A stretch of 64,000 bases of DNA, from positions 23,286,001-23,350,000 of the forward strand of contig NC_072895.1 of NCBI RefSeq assembly GCF_027943255.1, written 5' to 3'. This document shows, piece by piece, positions 55,468 through 64,000 of this stretch (position 1 is the stretch's first letter; every line of letters begins with the position of its first letter). The notes under the pieces were generated by a model. It was given only the letters and a program-made list of their open reading frames with translations, was not told the origin of the DNA and made no database searches. The position numbers and the translations under genes were made by a program. The stretch comes from Anastrepha obliqua (taxonomy: Eukaryota > Arthropoda > Insecta > Diptera > Tephritidae).

Positions 55468-58062
55468 TTATTTTTATTATTATTATTATTTATTGTTCGA
55501 CTTTCTTGAAATAAACATTACATTTCATTTTTAATCATTAACATTAGAACGTACGACAGTGACACTAGGTCGTTTGTCGGAAGAAAAAAGAAAAAACAAA
55601 ATCTTACATTTTACATATGTTACTATGGTACTATGTATTGAATTCGCTTAAAATTAATTTCCTATATTCTATAGCACCAGTGATGAACTTAAATAAGTTA
55701 TTATATCCAGAAGGGCCAACACCATTTAAAATGTCTATGATTTCATCTCGGTTTAAACTATATTTTCCAAAAAATCTTTGACGAATTCTTTTAAGTATCG
55801 GGCATTTTCCTAAGAAATGTGTGATGTCTTCTAATTCATTTAAGTTACATAAAGTGCAATTTAAATCCCTTTGGCTTCCCAAGTATATTAAATCACATCT
55901 GGCTTTCATAATCCACATAATTTTATAGATTCCAGTATTATCGTTTAAATAGTTTCTGGCGTTGTTATGGTCTAATTCCTTATGTAATCGGGTGCTTTGG
56001 TGTGCCCTTTCCCATAAAGTTCGAATATTCGAATCATGAAGATTTTCTATTATTGAAATTATATTTCTATTCCACTCTCTTTTATTTGAAGTGCCCCAGT
56101 TACATGTTATATTTAACTTTTGTGCTAGATTACTAATTTCTTCAACCCAAAATATCTGTTTTTCTAAAATCTTTTTTGATAGTATATGAGGCAATCTATT
56201 ATCATCATATTCAAATAACGTTTTGAATATATATTTTAAGTGAAGCTGCAGTGTATACAAATGAAAACTTGGAACATTTGTCTCCAAGAGAATGCAATAA
56301 GATGTCGTATTACTCGGGAGATGATGTACCCTTTTTAAAAAATAAAGTTGAATTTTGTCTACTTCTTCAAACAATGAGTTTCCCCATACCTGAGCAGCAT
56401 AACTCTGGATTGCTCTAGTCACCGCTAAAAACAGTTTCCATTTTGCCGACAACTTAATTTTATTTTTACTAAGAAATGTGCACCAAGTTGCATTTATGCT
56501 GTTTTTCGCTAGAACATTTCTATTTTCTATATGTTGCTTGAAACTGAGTTTTGATGTTAGCTTTACACCCAAGTAATTATATTCTTTCGTTATTGGTATA
56601 ACTTCGCCGTGAAAGAACCACTTTTCTTTTTCTGCTATTCTACCGCCTCTCCGAAAAATCATTATAGCTGACTTAGATAAGTTTACTTGCATATTCCACT
56701 TAACGCAATATATTTCTAAGTTGCTTATCATTTTTTGAAGAGCACTAACCTCATCTGCCAATATGACGATATCGTCAGCATATAATAGCAAACGGATATT
56801 TAACTCATCTATAAAGAGTCCCCCCTCCAAGCAGTCGTGCAGGTCATTCAAGTAGAGAGCAAAGAGCAAAGGTGAACGCAGGCACCCTTGCTTTACTCCT
56901 GACGATATTTTGAATTTTTCACTCATTTCATCTCCTACTTTTACTATCGAACATGTATTTCTGTAATAACTTTTCTGAAACCTGCTTGAAATTCTGTTAT
57001 AATATTTTTATTTTCTACCCAGCTTGTGAGTCGCTCATTTAAAATGCCCATCATTATCTTTGCAACACAATTCATAAATGAGATACCTCTATAATTGGAG
57101 GGAGATTTCCTATCGCCTTTTTTAAAGAGCGGATATATCAGACTTGTTTCGAAACATTCAGATACTTGGCCCATATTATATAGCCTATTAAAAACGTTTA
57201 CCAACTCAACAAGAAACCGGTCATCGGCATTTTTAAAAAACTCATATGGAATCTTGTCTGAGCCTGGAGCTTTTCCACATTTCGTTTTTTGTAACATCAA
57301 TCTGATTTCATCTATTGAGATTGGTCTGTCTAGAAAATCATCCCTTACTAAATTTGCCACATATTGCATACATGGTGCACAGCGAGTTGGATTTAATAAT
57401 GTTTGAAAATAGTGCATGAATATTGCTGGCGATACCTCTAGACAAGATTCTGTAACTGAACACCGAAGGACGTTGACCATCTTCCACCAATCCTTACTGT
57501 TATTAACCTCATTTATTCTGAGTTCAAGATTGTCATAGTAATTCTTCTTGCTCTCTTCACACAGTTTCTTGTATTTTCTATTTGCCTGAATATATTTCTT
57601 TTTATCACTTCCACTCAAAGTTTTGTTATAAATTCTCAGTTGTTTTAATGACATCTTTCTAGCTGACTGACATTTCCAGGTAAACCATTCCGATTTTTTT
57701 CTTAATCTTTCTTTATTTCGCCTCTGTGAAATTGATATTCTAATTATTTCAGTTAAATCTTCAAGATCTAGCTCTTTTTTTACATATTTCTTTTTCTGTA
57801 GGTTGCTAATATAATAAGTTTCTTGTTATACAATTCTGCTCGTAATTCATCCCAAACAATTTTTGGTAACAAGTTCGCCTTGCATATTGAAGCTGATTTT
57901 CTTGCAGGCAATTGAATTTTTAAAATAATAGGCATGTGATCAGACCATGTTTTATTGTCCACTATAAAATCAGACGCATGTTTCAATATGTCCCGAGATA
58001 TTGCACATATATCATTTACAGATTCACCTATATTACTAACATAAGTAAATTTTCCCTCACGT
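55468..58062 (-). mobile_element. Non-LTR retrotransposon, 2.6 kb, 15-bp TSD, RT core deleted
   Basis: The direct repeat CCAAGTCTAATATTA lies at 55453-55467 and 58063-58077. The - strand reads the end of an endonuclease domain (TWSDHMPIIL, with the SDH motif). RT pieces follow: KCGKAPGSDKIPYEFFK, LIYPLFKKGDRKSPSNYRGI and FQAGFRK. A gap at about 56940 removes the motif A region. Then come GVKQGCLRSPLLFALYLNDL, the catalytic LLLYADDIVI (about 56790) and YNYLGVKLTSKLSFKQHI. A 431-codon ORF (56926-55631) continues through the thumb to a zinc knuckle (CTLCNLNELEDITHFLGKC). The 3' tail is a TAA-rich microsatellite (55465-55492). Confidence 0.92.
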
Positions 58063-58229
58063 CCAAGTCTAATATTAAAACAAGAAATTATTTTACTTAA
58101 TCCAAGATTGTATATTGTGAATTAATTTTTAAATTTAAAACCGATCGCGAAGTTGCGAAGTTTCGCCAGTATGAAATTTATTTGTTAAAAATAAATAAAT
58201 AATTGGCACGTACTTGGCACACTGTTAGG

Positions 58230-58352
58230 TGTTTGGCCGAGATCCTCCTCCTATTTGTAGCGCGCGTCTTGATGTTGTTCCACAAATAGAAGGATCTACA
58301 GTTTTAAGCCGATTCTGGCAGATGGTTTTATTACGAGGAGCTTTTTCATGCT
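58230..58352 (-). mobile_element. SINE tail fragment (reverse)
   Basis: TTTGGCCGAGATCCTCCTCC, TGATGTTGTTCCACAAATAG and ACGAGGAGCTTTTTCATG, the same order as in the 4959 copy. Confidence 0.75.
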
Positions 58353-58679
58353 GGTACTGTGCTTTGCTAAGCCGCCTCTGGACACTTCATCCATCCATGG
58401 AGACAAGTTCCGTCAATCCCAACTTTTTTATAATGAGGTCTGAAATGTTATAGATAGCGTTGGGACTATCCAATTATTCTTCCTGCCGTAACTCTTTGAG
58501 AAATGCTAGCTGTTTGCAAAGCATCATTTCCGTCCACATCATGAAATTTGTAAATTCTCCACTCATCGATTACGTCAAATACTCTATCAAGCCCTGACTT
58601 AAGCGGTATGTATTCCATGTCATACTACCGTAGTCCTGAACATACCGTTGAAAACTCTTTAGCGAGTTGTTGCTCGTAA
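58353..58679. other. Unresolved sequence
   Basis: A - strand frame contains SGEFTNFMMWTEMMLCKQLA-like text with no family I can name. Confidence 0.35.
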
Positions 58680-58848
58680 GCAGACCATATTGAAAATGAA
58701 ATGTTTTTTCTAAAAATTTTACTTTTCCCCCACTTTTACTCAAAATTTCTAGAGCTACCACTCCAGACCGTATTGAAAATGAAATGTTTTTTCTAAAAAT
58801 TTTACTTTTCCCCCACTTTTACTCAAAATTTCTAGAGCTACCAACCCA
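58680..58848. repeat. Near-perfect tandem duplication, 84-bp unit
   Basis: CAGACCATATTGAAAATGAA at 58680 and CAGACCGTATTGAAAATGAA at 58764 start two copies that differ at only one or two positions through TTTCTAGAGCTACCA. Low divergence means a recent event. Confidence 0.95.
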
Positions 58849-59054
58849 GTGTCCTGCTAAGGGAGCCGATTTGTCAAGAGAGAACGAGAAAGCTGCTTAC
58901 TGAGCAAACCTTTTATCATTGAATCATGGAATATTGTGTCATTTGTTGATAAAGGATCATAAAAAAGTGAAATGGGCAGACAAAAAGGACAGACCAGTGT
59001 TGAATTGATACTTGAATTACTATGGTATTTTTTATGGAAAAAATATAGTTTTAT

Positions 59055-60496
59055 CTCTTTCCGTCACGCTCTTTACTGCGACATAAAAAATTTATTTTTT
59101 GTTGTTAATTGGTGAATACGGAATACAAGTAACACACGAATGCAAAAAAAAAAAAATATTTACCGTTAGGTTTTTGAGAAACAAGGTGGTCACCACCAGT
59201 AACCACCATGACTGAAGGGTACAAAAATTTATTAAAACTAATGCACTCAATTACTTCACTTTTTTATTTATTTTTAGAAAAAAGACAATACAAAATTGGT
59301 AATAATTTTACAAATAATTATTTCTTGTAAAAATCTGAAAAACATGTCTTTCCTTTTCGGAGGCAAAGTGGGACGTGGCATGTTCTGCATTGCCATACTG
59401 TGCGGACAGGGACGCTTTTGGTACTGCAAAAGGTGCATCTTCTAGTTGTGCCTCTAAGCGGTTGGTGTCGATTACTCTCATGGCGGATTTCAGCAGGCAC
59501 GCTAGGCTTATACCGTTTTATAGCAACTGGTACAGGAGATCTTGGGATTCATCCATTGCTGATCGCGGAACTTCCTGGAGCTCGCTTGTTTACGTAGCAA
59601 GGTGCTAACAGCCCCTGATAAATTGAGCGGCGAAAGTCCTTCAATGTCAACTCATCCAAATGAGGTCTGTTAATCAGAAGCTCTTTGTAAGCTATATAGC
59701 TATTGATAAGCCCACACTCTCAACAAACTCGCCAGGTATATCCATAGAGAAGGTCCTTTTCCATTTAGGAGGCTGCAAGGTCGTAGAGCTAACAATATTA
59801 TTCTGACTTACAAAGTTTGATAATGGTATGTCATCCTCGTCGTCGAATAGCTCTTCATGGATATTCTATACATCTGTCCCACACATATCCAATATCGATT
59901 TTGACACTGGCCACTCAGGCGTGTCTAGATTTTCATCCTCATCGGAACTGGCTTCACTTTCAGGTCCTGAAGGTAAATCTTCATACAAACATTCTTCAAT
60001 TTCCCTTTGCGTCAATGATCGTTGCATTATTGAAATAATTGCCTAAAATATTGTAAATACCAAAGAAAGTCCCACTCATAGTGACCGTATAAAAAAGCAA
60101 ATTCTAGGAATACTTACGTCACGGTGGTTATTGTTGCTAACCACCACTGATTTTAAAAAATATTCGTAAAATAATCGAAATTTAAGCGAGAAAGCAACCA
60201 CTGTTTATCAAACACACCACATGAACTCAATTTGCACAAAAATCAAACCATAAATTGCGTTATTGAATTTATTATGAATTTTTACTTCTAGCTTTCACAA
60301 AAACACGCGGCCACGGATTTTTACTTTAAATTTTCTCAACATGTGGTGGGTGTATTTCTAGCTATTAGCGCTCTCTTCACTTAAAAGGAAGCAATAATCA
60401 ATATTCGTGCAAAATTAAAAACATACATGTCGCCAACCGTCGTAAAAAAAATAAAAAATAGGTGGTTAGCAACGCTAACCACCGAGACGGAAAGAG
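59055..60496 (-). mobile_element. piggyBac element, internally deleted
   Basis: Outer inverted words CTCTTTCCGTC (59055-59065) and GACGGAAAGAG (60486-60496). The - strand N-terminal part (from about 60030) reads SLTQREIEECLYEDLPSGPE then an acidic SDEDENLDTPEW, FDDEDDIPLS and PPKWKRTFSMDIPG. After stops, the C-terminal part ends in a cysteine-rich domain (RRCTFCSTKS, WQCRTCHVPLCL) typical of piggyBac transposases, to 59318. The DDD catalytic core is missing. GGTGGTTAGCAACGCTAACCACC-like palindromic words recur at both ends. The TTAA duplication is not clear. Confidence 0.75.
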
Positions 60497-62399
60497 TTAT
60501 AAAAAAAAATATTTTAATTAATTTAAGAAAAACTACAGCAAAAATTATCAAATGTGGTGATCATATCATTATTTCACTTGCGTTATTTATTAATATTTCC
60601 AACGCGTACTTTCAATTACTTGGTTTGAAATTTTTTTATATGTACTCATTTTATCTTTTGCGCATCAATTTCGTTAATCATGTTATCAGCCGTCTAGGCG
60701 ATGTCATTTAGCCACCTCGGAGCTGAGCCGTTAGACTCTTTTACGGATTAGCGTGATGGGGCGATGTTATGCAAGTAATGCATTAACAGCTCAAGCCTTT
60801 AACTCAAATATCGAGCCACATAATTTTTATTTTTTTCTTTATTCCTTTGTTGTCTGCCGTTCACTTTTATAGACTAAACATTCGTGAGATAGAGCCAGAA
60901 ACCGTCGCCAAGGTGTAGGAAGACTATGTTAAGAGAATACGCCAGTGCGAGGCTAGACAAGGCAATCAAGTGAATGAAAAAGGGTGCCATAAATGAAGAG
61001 ATTAATTCATTTTTAGAATAAACTAGATTACAGCTCAGAGTGAGCTTTAGTTAGCTTCGTCCACAATCCTCTTGCAATATGCACGGTTCATAGGAATAGA
61101 CTTCCAGCTTCTAACTCGTAGCCGTTTCAGGTCTACATAGTCGAGGCAGGTTGACCAAGTAAGCTAGGTCAACCTTGGACGTCCTCAGGCGCGGGTTGTT
61201 AGAGAGTTTGTTGTTAAAGAGAATTTTTGAGGGCGGCTGTCCACCATGCGCACTATCTGTCTTAAACATCGAAGACTTTGGGATTTAATTTTTTTTTTTT
61301 TTTTGGTTGAAATTCTAAGTTAAATAAAGTCACTTTTTTTAACAAATGCCGAATATTAGCTTTCATGTTAGATTTAAATACAAATACTAATTTAAACACA
61401 AATCAAATACAATAAATCAATTAAAAAATCGTTGAAAAGTTGTCAAGTGAGCTAAAAAATATTTTCTTCACACATTGCAAACAGACAAAAACTCCGTAGA
61501 TCAACAAAAATTATAGAGTTGGCGCCAAAAAAGCTGTATCATAAAAATATTCGTGTGCCCACGCCTTCCAAAGACTAACGCGCCAAACAAGCTACTTGCC
61601 GGCGTACCAATAAAATTTGTTGATATTTTTCTCTAACTGCTAGCAAAAGGCTATTTCGCCATATCAAAAGTGCTTCGCATACTTAATTGCATATCAAAAA
61701 TGTCAATAGAGGTCGGAATACGCAAATTGGCGGAAAAAAATTGCAGTCAAGCTGAAAGATGGCGAAATTTTTTAATATTTTAAGACAGCCGTAATTTATA
61801 GCCACGCGAGTGATATAAAAATAGAGAGCACGTTACTATGCATGTGTGCACGTATGTATGTATGTATGTGTGTTGGAAGCTCATGTGCACGTATACGTTG
61901 TATGTATGTATGTAAGTAGTCTACGTGCCACACCCCAGCCGCCCACGAGGCGTATGTGGGGCTAGCGAAGCAAAATATCATTTAACGCATGCCAAATCGC
62001 ACAGCAGGCGCGTCACTCACAGAACTGTGTGTGCACTGGATATGTATGCACGAGTGTATGTGTATGTATGTAAGCATGTAAGTATAAATGTATATATGTC
62101 TATTTGTATGATCTGTCCCCACTCGTTCGTAGTGACGTCGCTCACTAGACAAATTCAAATTCAATGCTTTTCTGCAGTTCAGCGTTGGTGCTTTTCTTTT
62201 TGTTTGCTTTTGTTTTAGTTGCCACATTTAATTGTTGTTATTTATGGTTTTATTTATTTCGTGGTATAATATTTAACTGTGGCTATGGATGTAGACTGAT
62301 ATATTTGTATAATTTTTTTAGAAACTTTGCTTATTTTTAGAATTAAAATTCTTTGTTTTTCTCTGCAGCGAAAATCTCTAGTAAGGAACTGGTCTGGCT
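60497..62399. other. Intron or flank with TATG microsatellites
   Basis: TATG runs at 61854-61871 and 61899-61914. Possible unplaced repeat at 61030-61270 (GCCGTTTCAGGTC, ACGTCCTCAGGCGCGGG). No exon found. Confidence 0.45.
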
Positions 62400-62559
62400 A
62401 CTAGTGAATTAAGCACCATGGCTAGTTTGCATTCCTTCTATTTTCCATATAAGTGGACGATGAACTAGAAAGTGTCATTTGTCCCCCGATGCATTTATTT
62501 TGCCATAATTTCAAACGAATATTAAATCCCAAAATGGGTTCAAGTACGCACTGCATTCC

Positions 62560-64000
62560 CTTTTTTAGAATTCTAAATCAGTACAAAATTGGAGGATAAA
62601 ATGGAGTATGTTTTGAAACCCTTTTTTAGTACTACATTCGTCAGTTGAGACTTAGAATGCTTTGCAATCTTTTTTTATAACTCGGATTTAGTACTAAATT
62701 TTACAGATAAGATCTAATACGATAAAATGTAATAAGATAAGATATTATAAATAAGATCGTTTTCGATTGTCTGGAATTCGTACTAAATTCGCCATATAAG
62801 ATCTTGTATACTTTACCCCACTTTTTTGTTAGTTCCGAACTGCTACTAATTTTAAAGGGTGGGTTCTAGTACGCACTGCATCCCTTTTTCTGTAGTTCGG
62901 AGTAAGTAAAAAATTCAATAGATGATATTTGGTATGCTCTGTGACCTTTTTTTGGTTAGTTCGAAATTAGTAGATGATAGATAGATGAGACTAAATCACT
63001 TTGCATACCTTTTTGTATAATTCGGAATAAGTAATAAAAATTAGATGAGACCTAATTCACTTCACATCCCTTTTTCCTTAATTCGGAATAAGTGCTAAGG
63101 CCGCTAGATGGAAACTAGATCCCTTTTTCTATAATTCGCCATAAGTACTAAAGTCGATAGATGAGACCTAATTCACTTCACATCCCTTTTTCTATAATTC
63201 GGAATAAGTGCTAAGGCCGCTAGATGGAAACTAGATTCCTTTTTCTATAATTCGGCATAAGTACTAAAGTCGATAGATGAGACCTAATTCACTTCACATC
63301 CCTTTTTCTATAATTCGGAATAAGTGCTAAGGCCGCTAGATGGAAACTAGATCCCTTTTTCTATAATTCGGCATAAGTACTAAAGTCGATAGATGTGACC
63401 CAAATCACTTACTATCCCTTTTTCTGCAATTCGGAATAAGTACTTAAGTCGATAAGTGAGCCGTACATCACTTTGCATCCATTTTTCTATGACTCGAAAT
63501 AAGTCCTAAGGTCAACAGATGATACCTAAATCACTTTGCACACCCTTTTTTATAATTCGGAATAAGTACTAAAGTCAACAGATGGGACCTAAGTCAAAAT
63601 CAAACTCTTTTGTATAATTTGGAATAAGTGCTAAAGCCGATAGATGGAAACTAGATCACTCTTTCTATAATTCGGAATAAGTACTAAAGTCAATAAATGA
63701 ATCCTAGCTCACTTTGCATCTCTTTTTCTATTATTTGGAATAAGTACTAAAGTCGACAGATGAGATTTACATCACTTCTCGTCCCTCTTTCTCCAATTCG
63801 GAATAAGTACTAAAATCGATAAGTGAGCCCTACATCACTTTGCATCCATTTTTCTATGACTCGAAATAAGTACTAAAGTCAACAGATGAGACCTAAATCA
63901 CTTTGCATCCATTTTTCTATGACTCGAAATAAGTACTAAAGTCAACAGAGACCTGAATCACTTTGCACACCCTTTTTTATAATTCGGAATAAGTACTAAA
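62560..64000 (+). repeat. Satellite array, about 58-66-bp monomers, reaches window end
   Basis: The monomer core is CCCTTTTTCTATAATTCGGA followed by ATAAGTACTAAAGTCGATAG. Units are degenerate on the left (62560-63000) and more regular to the right. At 63091, 63207 and 63323 a dimer repeats every 116 bp (AAGTGCTAAGGCCGCTAGAT alternating with the standard unit). At 63480-63970 blocks again repeat (TTTTCTATGACTCGAAATAA). It continues beyond the window. Confidence 0.92.

Noticed and set aside
62560..64000. CRISPR-like array at window end
   Set aside because: The whole monomer is repeated, including the supposed spacers: satellite DNA.

Overview
The window looks like a chromosomal segment from a higher dipteran, most likely a tephritid fruit fly. 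It is AT-rich and intron-rich. It carries dense mariner/Tc1, piggyBac-type and non-LTR relics, a tRNA-derived SINE and several minisatellites. The two host genes resemble Drosophila-type proteins. The tephritid assignment is inference from repeat style, not proof.

Host gene 1 is on the + strand: the 3' part of stac (SH3 and cysteine-rich domain protein). Its C1-domain exons must lie before the window. Coding exons sit at about 138-271, 4365-4460, 17353-17547 and 17644-17733. All junctions are phase 0 and together rebuild a tandem SH3 region. The first stop is TGA followed by C, and the same frame then stays open for 818 more codons to a second TGA at 20188-20190. This is the strongest biological signal here: a probable programmed stop-codon readthrough that adds a very large, disordered, Pro/Cys/His-rich tail.

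Host gene 2 is on the - strand: the 3' part of a CUB/LDLa single-pass membrane protein resembling fly Culd. Its exons are 52300-52520, 52209-51650 and 50396-49993. It has a six-cysteine LDLa module split by an intron, a glycosylatable stalk, one membrane segment and a cytoplasmic tail with two PPxY motifs. The two genes are convergent, with about 30 kb between their stops.

Everything else is introns or intergenic DNA shaped by mobile elements. 272-4364 (intron): a Tc1-type MITE, mariner relics, a jockey-like RT relic and a full SINE. 4461-17352 (intron): an RTE-like relic hit by two later insertions, plus several mariner and SINE remnants. 20191-49992 (intergenic): T-rich arrays, a three-level nest (SINE, then piggyBac MITE, then non-LTR), a Tc1 nest, a foldback element with about 310-bp arms, a piggyBac MITE inside a mariner ORF, and an 80-bp insertion with its own target-site duplication. 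52521-64000 (upstream intron or 5' flank of gene 2): an almost complete mariner, a 2.6-kb non-LTR element with a 15-bp duplication, a deleted piggyBac element and a satellite running off the end. A 0.5-0.75-kb unclassified repeat occurs four times, always in the same orientation.

No CRISPR arrays, rRNA genes, true tRNA genes or bacterial-type operons were seen. All family names come from motif recognition by eye; no database search was run.
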